From contig JAIUPQ010000002.1 in the NCBI GenBank assembly GCA_020161145.1, positions 496,001-560,000 on the forward strand: a DNA stretch of 64,000 nucleotides. Reading direction: 5' to 3'. The notes beneath the pieces were generated by a model. The model had not been told where the DNA came from. It did no database searches and was given only the letters and a program-made list of their open reading frames with translations. Made by a program: the position numbers and the translations under genes. Origin of the DNA: Pseudomonadota bacterium. GTDB taxonomy: Bacteria > Pseudomonadota > Gammaproteobacteria > Burkholderiales > Burkholderiaceae_C. Positions 1 through 8,378 of this stretch are shown in pieces. The stretch's first letter is position 1. Every line of letters starts with the position of its first letter.

Positions 1-35
1 TGGCGCGGCGTTGCACCGGCTGACGCAGGCGCGGC

Positions 36-653
36 TCAGCCCAAAACCAGCCGCCCGGCCCGCGCCTGGGCCGTGGCGCCCAGCGGTTCGTGGCTGGTGA
101 CGATCCAGATGCGCTCGGTCTGCGTGGCGGCGGCATCCAGCAGCGCGCGCAACTCGTCCTGACAGGCGGCATCCACGTTGGCCAGCGGTTCGTCCAGCAA
201 CAGCACCGCCGTGCCGGTGGCCAGCATGGCCGCCAGCGCCAGCTTGCGCTGGGTGCCGCTGGACAGTGCGGCGATGCGCGCGCCGCGCCATGGGGCCAGG
301 CCCAGGGCATCGGCCACGCGGTCGTAGATGGCCACGTCGAAGCGGGGGTAGAGCCCGGCCAGGAAACTGGCGTATTCATCCGCATGCAGGTGGCCAAACA
401 CCAGCGCGTCCGGCCCGCACCAGCCCACGGCCTGGCGCCAGGCCAGCGGGGCGTGGCGGGCATCGGTGTCCCCCAGCCGCAGCGTGCCGAACGGGGCGGG
501 CAGCGCCCCGCCCAACACCTTGAGCAAGGTGCTCTTGCCGCAGCCGTTGGGGCCTTGCACCCAGGTCAGGCCCGGCGCAAACGTGTGTGACCAGCCGGCC
601 AGCACCGGACGGCCCGGGTAGCCGGCATGCAGGCCGGTGACGGTGAGGTTCAT
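36..653 (-). CDS. ABC transporter ATP-binding protein
   Basis: This 205-aa protein is a compact ABC ATPase that would power a membrane partner. A Walker A motif (GPNGCGKST) lies near residue 35, an ABC-signature-like LSSGTQRK near residue 135, and Walker B with its catalytic Glu (VLLLDEP) follows. The length fits the short single-domain ATPases of the CcmA/heme-exporter and ABC-2 type. The ATG at 653 is chosen because it overlaps the stop of the upstream membrane gene (ATGA), which implies translational coupling. No ccmB/ccmC-like gene is visible, so a cytochrome c maturation role is not supported. The signature motif is slightly unusual (SSGTQ rather than SGGQ). The substrate is unknown. Confidence 0.8.
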   Translation of the reverse strand: MNLTVTGLHAGYPGRPVLAGWSHTFAPGLTWVQGPNGCGKSTLLKVLGGALPAPFGTLRLGDTDARHAPLAWRQAVGWCGPDALVFGHLHADEYASFLAGLYPRFDVAIYDRVADALGLAPWRGARIAALSSGTQRKLALAAMLATGTAVLLLDEPLANVDAACQDELRALLDAAATQTERIWIVTSHEPLGATAQARAGRLVLG

Positions 654-1726
654 GGCATGACTTGTGAAGCAAAAGCAAAGGTCAGGGCGAGCACCAGCAG
701 CGTCCAGGCGGCATCGTGGTCGGCGCGCGCCGTGGGGGCGCTGCTGGCGCGCCAGATGGCCACGGCCATGCCCAGCAGCCAGCCGGCCAGCGGCAGCGGG
801 TGAGGGCGGTGAGCGCCCAACAGCACGGCCAGGGTGGCGGCCACACCCAGTGCGGCGGGGGCACAGACCAGGGTGCGCGCCGCGCGCGGCGGCGGGGTGC
901 GCAGCGGCAGGGCGGCGCAGGCGGCCCACAGGGGTGCCAGCTCATCGTGCAGCCGCCGCTGCAACTCGGCGGTGCCTGCCATGGCCAGCAGCGCCTGGGC
1001 GGCCAGCCACCAGCCGCCGTGGGCCGGCCAGCCCATCAAGGCCAGTGCCGGCAGCGGCGCGGCGGCCAGCAGCAGGGCCAGCGCGCGGCCGCTGCGCCGG
1101 GCCGGGCCGCGCCACAGCGGCCGCAGCAGCAGCGCCCACTGCGCGTGCTGGGCCTGTACGCCCTGGGCCAGCGTGGCGGGGCCGTCCGATGCATGGCCCG
1201 GTGCAGCGGCGGCCCGCCAGCGGCGCAGCAGCGCGCGTGCCAGCACGGCGGCCGCCAGCGCGGCCAGGGCCAGCGCGGCCACGGCCAGACTGCGTGTGGC
1301 GTGCAGCCCGGGCGGATCCAGCGCCCACAGCAGCGCCGCACCCAGCGCCAGCAGGCCTTGCAGCGGCAGCCAGCCCCAGCGCAGGCAGCGCCGGTCGGAC
1401 GCGCGCAGCACGCTGGCGGGCAGCGGCAGCGCGCGCTCGGCTTCGGCCCAGCGCGCCGGCCACCACAGCGGGCGGGTCAGCCACACGGGCAGCACGCCCG
1501 CCAGCGCATAGGCCAGCGTGGCGCCCGCCAGCGGCCAAGGCCCTTGTGCCGCAGCGCTGAACAGCGGCAGCGCCAGCGCCACGGGCAGGCCGGCCAGCAA
1601 GGCCAGCGGGTCGTTGGCGCCCATGACCAGCAGGGCGGCGAAGGTCAGCAGCCACAGCCCCCAACGCTGCAGACCGGCGGCGAGGCGGCTGCGGGCGTGG
1701 CGCATGCGCATGGCGTGGTAGTCCAT
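650..1726 (-). CDS. multi-span membrane protein, putative ABC-2-type permease partner
   Basis: I do not recognise this 358-aa protein. It is dominated by Ala/Leu-rich hydrophobic stretches that look like about eight to ten membrane spans, with short Arg-rich loops between them. Its stop codon overlaps the start of the ABC ATPase by 4 bp, so the two are probably made together and form one transporter. The start is uncertain: ATG at 1726 is used here, but ATG at 1735 or at the Met-Arg-Met cluster a few codons inside are also possible. It lies head to head with maf, with only 42 bp between the start codons. The membrane nature is seen in the sequence; the permease role is inferred from its neighbour. 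Confidence 0.6.
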   Translation of the reverse strand: MDYHAMRMRHARSRLAAGLQRWGLWLLTFAALLVMGANDPLALLAGLPVALALPLFSAAAQGPWPLAGATLAYALAGVLPVWLTRPLWWPARWAEAERALPLPASVLRASDRRCLRWGWLPLQGLLALGAALLWALDPPGLHATRSLAVAALALAALAAAVLARALLRRWRAAAAPGHASDGPATLAQGVQAQHAQWALLLRPLWRGPARRSGRALALLLAAAPLPALALMGWPAHGGWWLAAQALLAMAGTAELQRRLHDELAPLWAACAALPLRTPPPRAARTLVCAPAALGVAATLAVLLGAHRPHPLPLAGWLLGMAVAIWRASSAPTARADHDAAWTLLVLALTFAFASQVMP

Positions 1727-1768
1727 GCGGCCCATTGTGCAAGGGGTCGCCCAGGGGAGAATGCGGCG

Positions 1769-2386
1769 ATGTTCGATTGCATACACCTGGCTTCCCAGAG
1801 CCCGCGCCGCGCCCAGTTGCTGGCCCAGATCGGCGTGCGCCATGTGCCGCTGCTGCCGGGTGCCGACGAGGATGCGGAGGGTCTGGAGGCCGTGCGCCCC
1901 GGCGAGCCGCCGGAGGTTTACGTGGCCCGCGTGACCCAGGCCAAGCTGGCCGCCGCGCTGATGCGCCGCGTGCAACGCGGTGCCGCCGATTGGCCGGTGC
2001 TGTGTGCCGACACCACGGTGGCGCTGGACGGCGCCATTCTGGGCAAGCCGGCCGATGCCGCCGAGGCGCTGGCCATGCTGACGCGGCTGGCCGGGCGCAG
2101 CCACCAGGTGCATACCGCCGTGGCCGTGGGGCAGGGCGGGCGCGTGCTGGCACGCACCCAGACCTCCACCGTGCGCATGAGCGATCCGGGCGCGGCCCGG
2201 CTGGCCGCCTACGCGGCCAGCGGCGAGCCCATGGGCAAGGCCGGCAGCTATGCCATCCAGAGTGCGGCGGCGGCCTGGATCATGGAGATCCACGGCAGCT
2301 ACTCCGGCATCATGGGCCTGCCGCTCTACGACACGGCCGAGTTGCTGGCGGCCTTCGATGTGGTGGTGGGAGCGGGCCATGCATGA
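1769..2386 (+). CDS. maf: Maf family nucleoside triphosphate pyrophosphatase
   Basis: Maf proteins hydrolyse non-canonical or surplus nucleoside triphosphates (dTTP/UTP for the YhdE type) to monophosphates in the cytoplasm. The 205-aa product starts with the family hallmark LASQSPRR near residue 7, followed by the catalytic-Asp segment CADTTVALDG and the C-terminal GKAGSYAIQ and SGIMGLPLY motifs. Length matches the family. The ATG at 1769 places the SQSPRR motif at the usual distance from the N-terminus. The 3' end overlaps rng by 8 bp, the common maf-rng arrangement of proteobacteria. Confidence 0.93.
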   Translation: MFDCIHLASQSPRRAQLLAQIGVRHVPLLPGADEDAEGLEAVRPGEPPEVYVARVTQAKLAAALMRRVQRGAADWPVLCADTTVALDGAILGKPADAAEALAMLTRLAGRSHQVHTAVAVGQGGRVLARTQTSTVRMSDPGAARLAAYAASGEPMGKAGSYAIQSAAAAWIMEIHGSYSGIMGLPLYDTAELLAAFDVVVGAGHA

Positions 2387-3827
2387 AATCCTCATCAACT
2401 GGTCGCCGCAGGAGACGCGGGTGGCGCTGGTGGAGAACGGCGCGCTGCAAGAGCTGCACATCGAGCGCGCGCTGGAGCGCGGGCTGGTGGGCAACGTCTA
2501 CCTGGGCAAGGTGGCGCGGGTGCTGCCGGGCATGCAAAGCGCGTTCATCGACATCGGCCTGGAGCGCGCCGCCTTTTTGCACGTGGCCGATCTGCAGACG
2601 CCGTTCGGCCAGGGCCGCGACGTGCAGCCCATCGAGAAGCGCCTGTTCGAGGGCCAGAGCCTGGTCACCCAGGTCATCAAAGACCCGATCGGCTCCAAGG
2701 GCGCACGGCTGTCGACGCAGATCAGCATCGCCGGGCGGATGCTGGTTTTTCTGCCGCAGGACGACCACATCGGCATTTCGCAAAAGATAGGCTCGGCCGA
2801 GACGCGCGAGGCGCTGCGCTGTCGCATGCTGGCGCTGGTGGGCGAGGGGGGCGGCGGCTTCATCCTGCGCACCAACGCCGAGGACGCCAGCGACGCCGAG
2901 CTGGCCGACGACATCGCCTACCTGCGCAAGACCTGGGCCGACGTGCGCCAGCGGGCCAACGCCTTGCCGGCCGGCAGCCTGTTGCGTCAGGATTTGTCGC
3001 TGGCCGAGCGCGTGCTGCGCGACCTGACGGCCGACGAGACCCAGGCCATCCGCATCGACGCCAAGCTCCAGCACGACCGCCTCAAGGACTTTGCGGCGGC
3101 CTACATGCCGGCGGCCGGCGCCAAGCTCCAGCTCTACCGGGGCGAGCGGCCCATCTTCGACCTCTTCGGCATCGAGGACGACATCGCCCGCGCGCTGGCG
3201 CGCCGCGTCGATCTGAAGTCGGGCGGCTACCTCATCATCGACCAGACCGAGGCGCTGACCACCATCGACGTCAACACCGGCGGCTTCGTCGGGGCGCGCA
3301 ACTTCGACGACACCATCTTCCGCACCAACCTGGAGGCGGCCCACGCCATTGCCCGCCAGCTGCGGCTGCGCAACCTGGGCGGCATCATCATCGTGGACTT
3401 CATCGACATGGTGCAGGGCGAGCACCAGCAGGCCGTGCTGGCGGAGTTTCGCAAGCAACTGGCGCGCGACCGCACCCGCACCACGGTCAGCGGGTTCACG
3501 CAGCTGGGGCTGGTGGAGATGACGCGCAAGCGCACCCGCGAATCGCTGGCCCACATCCTCAGCGAGCCCTGCCCCACCTGCGGCGGCCAGGGCCAGGTCA
3601 AGACCGCGCGCAGCGTCTGCTACGACGTGCTGCGCGAAATCCTGCGCGAGGCCCGCCAGTTCGACCCCAAGGAGTTCCGCGTCATCGCCAGCCCCACCGT
3701 CGTCGAGATGCTGCTGGACGAGGAAAGCGCCCACCTGGCCGACCTCTCGGCCTTCATCGGCAAGCCCATCTCGCTGGCGGCCGAGCGGGGGATGAATCCG
3801 CAGCAGTACGACATCGTGTTGTTGTAG
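2379..3827 (+). CDS. rng: ribonuclease G
   Basis: RNase G is an endoribonuclease that trims the 16S rRNA 5' end and takes part in mRNA decay. The 482-aa product has the RNase E/G catalytic half without the long RNase E scaffold. An S1-like domain with the GNVYLGKV segment and AFIDIGLERAAFLH lies near residues 30-65, the metal-binding DNase I-like core contains TIDVNTGGF and IIVDFIDM, and the Zn-link cysteine pair CPTCGG lies near residue 405. The length is close to E. coli RNase G (about 490 aa). The start ATG overlaps the end of maf. The gene ends 50 bp before the convergent end of the STAND-nuclease gene. Confidence 0.95.
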   Translation: MHEILINWSPQETRVALVENGALQELHIERALERGLVGNVYLGKVARVLPGMQSAFIDIGLERAAFLHVADLQTPFGQGRDVQPIEKRLFEGQSLVTQVIKDPIGSKGARLSTQISIAGRMLVFLPQDDHIGISQKIGSAETREALRCRMLALVGEGGGGFILRTNAEDASDAELADDIAYLRKTWADVRQRANALPAGSLLRQDLSLAERVLRDLTADETQAIRIDAKLQHDRLKDFAAAYMPAAGAKLQLYRGERPIFDLFGIEDDIARALARRVDLKSGGYLIIDQTEALTTIDVNTGGFVGARNFDDTIFRTNLEAAHAIARQLRLRNLGGIIIVDFIDMVQGEHQQAVLAEFRKQLARDRTRTTVSGFTQLGLVEMTRKRTRESLAHILSEPCPTCGGQGQVKTARSVCYDVLREILREARQFDPKEFRVIASPTVVEMLLDEESAHLADLSAFIGKPISLAAERGMNPQQYDIVLL

Positions 3828-3877
3828 GAAGAGGGGACGTACGCGGGGGAGGCTGCACTCAGCGTCAAATTGAGTCG

Positions 3878-6800
3878 TTACTCGAACCGCTCATTGGCGG
3901 CTCGATGTTCCTCAAGTTCGCGACGTGCCTCGCGATCAATAGTCTGCTTCAGCTCATTTGTCCAGCCTGCAACTCGGTCCGCATGTTCTGGCCCAAGGAC
4001 GTGGGCCAACTCGTCGAGAAGTGGCAACTGCCGCCGAATGGTTCCTGCCAAGGATCCCCACCAACTCGGCGGAACAATGCGCGAAACCATGGATTCCGCT
4101 AGCCTGGCTGGCTCTGGGGCGTGTCGCAGCAGACAAAGTACGTGCTCAGACCATCGAGGGCCTTGCGAAGGGTTTTCTGATCCGAACGCGGGAACGAGAA
4201 GGGCGACGTGGATCCATCGGTCGGATGGACCATCCTGGCACCATTGCACAAGCGTGGCCACCGGAACCTCAGCCAAGACGCTGGGCCTGTTCCTATCTGC
4301 GAGTAAATGGCGACGCTCACAAGCACGGTCATCGGTTTCGTCACCGACTAGCGTGTCCAGGGCGATCAAAGGCTGTACACGGCATAAGGCAGCGAGCGAT
4401 TCGTTCAGTTCGTGACGGGAAAGTGTGAAATTCTCTAGCCCTTCTCGCAGAGCCGTCAGGATTCCGCGTGCTGCAGGTTCACCGTCAGGTCCGGCGGCAA
4501 ACTTTCCAATCACCTCAGCCAGTTCGTGATCGATGTGGCTACCGTGCTTGGATAGCGGCGCATGTGCGATCAAGTTGCGAGCCACATCGATGACAAGTGG
4601 CCCAATCGGGTTGGGGTTGTCGTAGATGTGCATATACAGGATGCCAATCACGACAGCCTCTCCGTCAGGCTTGATGCTCAAGCGCTGAAGGAGCTCTGCC
4701 AGATTGCGATCCGCAAGGCAATGGGTTGCGCGACCTGAGTCGAGGTCTTGGAACATCCATGCAGATACGGCTGGGTCATTCATCGACGCCAACAAGCGAG
4801 CACAGCCAAGTTCGTCCAGAGGCGCACTCAACTGCAGCACTGGCACCCACTGGGCCAAGGCGGCGCGTCTCATGGCGTCATCAAGGATGTGCTCGAACGT
4901 GCTGCGATCGCGCTTGAATACCTCGCTCAGGAAGCCGCGAAGGGTCTGCACATTGCGTTGCTCCTCAGGCGCAGCCTCGAGCGCCTGGGTTAGCGCGTTC
5001 CAGCATTTCTCAATGTCTACCACCTTGCTTGCCAAGCCAGCGCCGAACATTCGATGTCGACCCTGTCGCTTGATGACAATCAACGGCAGGACAGTTTTGA
5101 ACGCATCGGCGTCGGTCGCCACAGACTCGCCGAGTTCGCGTGCAAGTAGCTCTGCACGCTCATAGCTGGATGAGGCGCTCTCCCCGTCGGAATAGCCCAA
5201 TCCAGCCGAATGCCCATCCAGCACGATTGCTTTGACGCGCGCAACCAGCGTTTTCGGACGTGCACGCTCCTCAAGCTTGTGCAGACGAGTCCTGATGTCT
5301 GCGGGAAGCGTCTTGCTATCAAATCTAATGGTCTGTTGGACGGCAAACCACCCCTGTTCCCATCCCGCGTCCAGCAGTGGACCAGCGGCGACTTCCAACA
5401 CGTCCGCCATCCCCGCTGCCGTCCAAAGCGATCGGAAGTGTCGAGCGAGAAGTTCGCGGGCGCCATCGGCCCAGAGGTGGTCGCCTTGTGCGATTTCGAC
5501 GGCGAGTTCGATGAAGGTCCTAAACCAGGCCTGTATGTCCGCGCCGCGCGGGTTGGCACCGTAGTCGCGTACGCGTGCGCCGAACTCGAATCCGTAATGC
5601 GAGGAGAAGTGATCGGACCCTAGCGCCGATGAGAGTGCATTGAGGCCGATGGTGCCCAGCTGTGCGTCACCCGATTGGAGCGCTTTTCGAATCCAGTCGG
5701 CACGCTGGCTCTTCGTCGCATGCGTACCAGAAAGGTATGGCGTAAAGAGCGAGGCAATCACCGGTCGGGTTGGATTCGTTCTATTGTCTTCGGGCTCGGC
5801 GCGAGCGAAGGCCTCCAGCACCTCCAGGCAGTCCTCGAAGAACTCCGGCTCATACGCGATTGACCGGACGAGTTTGACCAGCCGCGACCGTGATGCGTTT
5901 GACGCCGACAGAATGTCGGCGCGCCGCTGTCCATTGACGCCACGTCTAAGCGCCTGGAGCGAGGCTGCTGGATCCACGGGTGCGACGTTGATCAAGACGT
6001 CAAGCAGACGCGGCGAAAGCCCAGCAACATCACCCAGAAATCCATCCTCGGAGAGCCAGTCGCGAACGATGCTCACGGCCCTCTGCGAGGCGTGCAGGTA
6101 GCCCAGCCGCCGAGAGAACGAGCTAAGCAAGCGACTCCGCGATGCCACTAACTTCTCGTGGATCAGCGGATATGGGATGGCTTCGAGCGCCTGACACGCC
6201 AAGGCGTTGGAGATGGCATGCGGAAGCACGGCACGCCAGCGTCCGCGGCGTTGGATCAGACCGCGGTTCTGCAACTCACTCACAGGACGGTACAGCGACT
6301 GCGCCGACCTCCCAGCAAGTGCAGCAAGCGCGCTCAACTCGCCCTCGATGTCCTCTCCATCGAAGGAGTAGACGAGTGCGCAGGCCTCTGCCGCAACCTT
6401 TAGTTCTTGCTGTACCTCTTTGCCGAGCCAGAAGAGTCGGTCGAACAGCTCTCGGTCGGTCAGGCCAGCCAGTGAGTCGTTCGTGTCCATCGTGTTCGCG
6501 AGGGCGGCTGCAACCCGGGAATTGCCGTCAGCAAAGTCGGCGATCGTCCGCACGTTCACCGGAGATATGTCCGGAAATTGCTGCTTGATCAGCTTCTCAA
6601 TGAGTTCGGACGACGCTGCCTCAAGCAGGAATACGTTGGTCTCTTGAGGCAGGTCTTCGCGTATGTCGTACTCGATGGTCAGCAGGCTGACCAGGCCCGA
6701 CTTCTTGCAGCGGGTAGTGAGTTGGTTGTGCAACTGCGATCCGCAGTTGTCAACGATCAGGATGGCGCGGCGCTGCGTGGTAATCAGCTCGTCCAAGAGC

Positions 6801-7642
6801 GCCAATGGGGATGGTTCCGGACTGTGCGCCGTATCGGTATAAGCCGCCACATCTTGTGGCAGCGCCCCTGACGCGGCGCTTTCCTCAAAGAGGGCCTGAG
6901 CAAACCGCGTCTTGCCGGTGCCAGACAACCCCGTCAGTCGAACCGACCTACCGCCAGTGCCAAGTATCTGGCGGACGCGCTGCAGTCCATCCACAAGAGA
7001 AAGCAACCGCTTGCGATCGAGCGGGTCGGAAAGGCGGTGTTTGTCATCTGGGAGGAACGGTTGTGCTATTCCACCTCGCGTGTCCGCCCATTGTCCGTAC
7101 GGCTGCCAACCTTGGCGCGGCCGACCGAGTTGGTGCTGAACCCACGCGATCAAGCCTGGGTGCCGATTCGTCCAATCGGCCAACCGCTGGGCATCGTAGA
7201 AATCACACTTCACCTTCGGAAGGTCAAACTCCGAAATGGCAGCTTGCATGGCTGCGACGCGCTTGTTGTACTCGCTATCGGTGGCAGAGTCGGACGTTGC
7301 GATGATGTAGGCGCCCTGGCCCAGGATCAGTTCCCGAATCGATGGCCTCAGCAGACCGCCAGGGCACATTTCCTTCCGAATGTCGTTGACGCGCATTCTC
7401 GTCGCCTTGACCTGGTAGCCGACGACGCTTGCAGGAAAGCAGGCTCGTTGAGCATCTGCATCCGAAAGCTGAACCCGAACGTCGATGCCACCGTCAGGTG
7501 CACGCTGGTCTCCGCCCCAGGTAACAGGGTCCGACGGCAACCCCGCGTCGGCAAGCCGTGCAATGCAAAGCCGTGCAACCAAGCTTCGGAGGTCGGCATC
7601 CGATAGCTTGGCGATATCGTGGGTGGAGACCTCGAACAACAT
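3878..7642 (-). CDS. STAND-type NTPase with N-terminal PD-(D/E)xK-like nuclease domain; candidate antiphage protein
   Basis: No close family name is recognised for this 1254-aa protein, but its plan is readable. Residues 1-180 resemble an Mrr/Cap4-type nuclease: an acidic DGGIDV segment (Asp50, Asp54) is followed by YQVK (Gln77-Lys79), the D...QxK form of the PD-(D/E)xK core. A P-loop NTPase follows, with Walker A GLSGTGKT at 238-245 and Walker B ILIVDN at 294-299, and then a winged-helix-like segment. The remaining 800 residues or so look alpha-helical and repetitive, like a sensor. STAND antiphage proteins (Avs family) share this effector-NTPase-sensor order. The gene stands alone between rng and smc, and its base composition is clearly more A/T-rich than its neighbours, which suggests transfer. 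ATG 7642 is used because upstream in-frame codons lie in or next to the glycosyltransferase relic; a longer form cannot be excluded. The defence role is inference. Confidence 0.7.
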   Translation of the reverse strand: MLFEVSTHDIAKLSDADLRSLVARLCIARLADAGLPSDPVTWGGDQRAPDGGIDVRVQLSDADAQRACFPASVVGYQVKATRMRVNDIRKEMCPGGLLRPSIRELILGQGAYIIATSDSATDSEYNKRVAAMQAAISEFDLPKVKCDFYDAQRLADWTNRHPGLIAWVQHQLGRPRQGWQPYGQWADTRGGIAQPFLPDDKHRLSDPLDRKRLLSLVDGLQRVRQILGTGGRSVRLTGLSGTGKTRFAQALFEESAASGALPQDVAAYTDTAHSPEPSPLALLDELITTQRRAILIVDNCGSQLHNQLTTRCKKSGLVSLLTIEYDIREDLPQETNVFLLEAASSELIEKLIKQQFPDISPVNVRTIADFADGNSRVAAALANTMDTNDSLAGLTDRELFDRLFWLGKEVQQELKVAAEACALVYSFDGEDIEGELSALAALAGRSAQSLYRPVSELQNRGLIQRRGRWRAVLPHAISNALACQALEAIPYPLIHEKLVASRSRLLSSFSRRLGYLHASQRAVSIVRDWLSEDGFLGDVAGLSPRLLDVLINVAPVDPAASLQALRRGVNGQRRADILSASNASRSRLVKLVRSIAYEPEFFEDCLEVLEAFARAEPEDNRTNPTRPVIASLFTPYLSGTHATKSQRADWIRKALQSGDAQLGTIGLNALSSALGSDHFSSHYGFEFGARVRDYGANPRGADIQAWFRTFIELAVEIAQGDHLWADGARELLARHFRSLWTAAGMADVLEVAAGPLLDAGWEQGWFAVQQTIRFDSKTLPADIRTRLHKLEERARPKTLVARVKAIVLDGHSAGLGYSDGESASSSYERAELLARELGESVATDADAFKTVLPLIVIKRQGRHRMFGAGLASKVVDIEKCWNALTQALEAAPEEQRNVQTLRGFLSEVFKRDRSTFEHILDDAMRRAALAQWVPVLQLSAPLDELGCARLLASMNDPAVSAWMFQDLDSGRATHCLADRNLAELLQRLSIKPDGEAVVIGILYMHIYDNPNPIGPLVIDVARNLIAHAPLSKHGSHIDHELAEVIGKFAAGPDGEPAARGILTALREGLENFTLSRHELNESLAALCRVQPLIALDTLVGDETDDRACERRHLLADRNRPSVLAEVPVATLVQWCQDGPSDRWIHVALLVPAFGSENPSQGPRWSEHVLCLLRHAPEPARLAESMVSRIVPPSWWGSLAGTIRRQLPLLDELAHVLGPEHADRVAGWTNELKQTIDREARRELEEHRAANERFE

Positions 7643-7713
7643 GGTCCCGGAAGTATCAAGCCTAGTTCGGACAACCGGTTCGGTCTGGCGCGCCAGTTGC
7701 CGCCTCGCGCCAC

Positions 7714-8271
7714 TCAGGGCCTTGCCGACAGCTCCGCCAACCACCCCTCGAACCATCGCACCAGCGCCGTCACGGTGCAATGGGTGTGGGCATACGTTTG
7801 GCTTGCGCGGCCCAGGCAATCGGCCGGTTCGGACTGCTGCCACAACCTGCGGATGGCGTCAGCCAGCGTCTGGGCATCTCCGCTGGGGCACAACAGGCCG
7901 CTTTCACCGTCGCGCACGTAGTCGTGCAGGCCTTCGGAGTCGGTGGTCACCAGCGCTTTGCCTCGCGGCATGGCGGTCGAGGTGGTGACTTGGCTGCATG
8001 GCACTTGGTCATGGACCGGCGACAGCACCGTGAAGCGGGCGTTGGCGTAGGTGCTGATGTTCTCAGCCTCGGCCAACGGCAAGCGGCCGCACACCTGCAC
8101 GTTGGGCGGTATGGTCAGACCAACGCGGCAGCGTGTAGTTGAACGAGAACCTCCGCACCGGAACGCGCGGTGCCCACGCAGGTCGTTGCGGGGCAGGGCG
8201 CCCCGCCGCCCCTGCCAGTCGGGCGCGAGTTCGCGGACGTTGAGGTTGAGGATCGGAGCTGCGGTGACCAT
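7714..8271 (-). pseudogene. glycosyltransferase (GT4-like) relic, N-terminally degraded
   Basis: The last 110 residues or so read like the C-terminal half of a group 1 glycosyltransferase: an ANARFTVL segment, HDQVPC, then a KALVTTDSEGLHDYV stretch and GESGLLCPSGD, which correspond to the nucleotide-sugar binding half. The preceding residues do not continue as a plausible N-terminal domain, and a family member should be roughly twice as long or more. The frame therefore looks like a 5'-truncated or scrambled remnant. It lies 71 bp upstream of the STAND-nuclease gene and just before smc, so it probably marks the site where the older locus was disrupted. The nominal ATG at 8271 is only the first Met in frame. 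Confidence 0.6.
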
Positions 8272-8378
8272 GGTGGCCCGGTGAGCCTGTCGCCAGGGCA
8301 CGGATGCTATGATCCAAGACCCCTGATCGGGCGCCTGAAACGGCAAAATCACACAGCAAATCAACGAGTTAGCAGGCC

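Noticed and set aside
36-653. Naming the first ABC ATPase ccmA
   Set aside because: No cytochrome c maturation genes are adjacent, and its overlapping partner is an unrelated multi-span protein.
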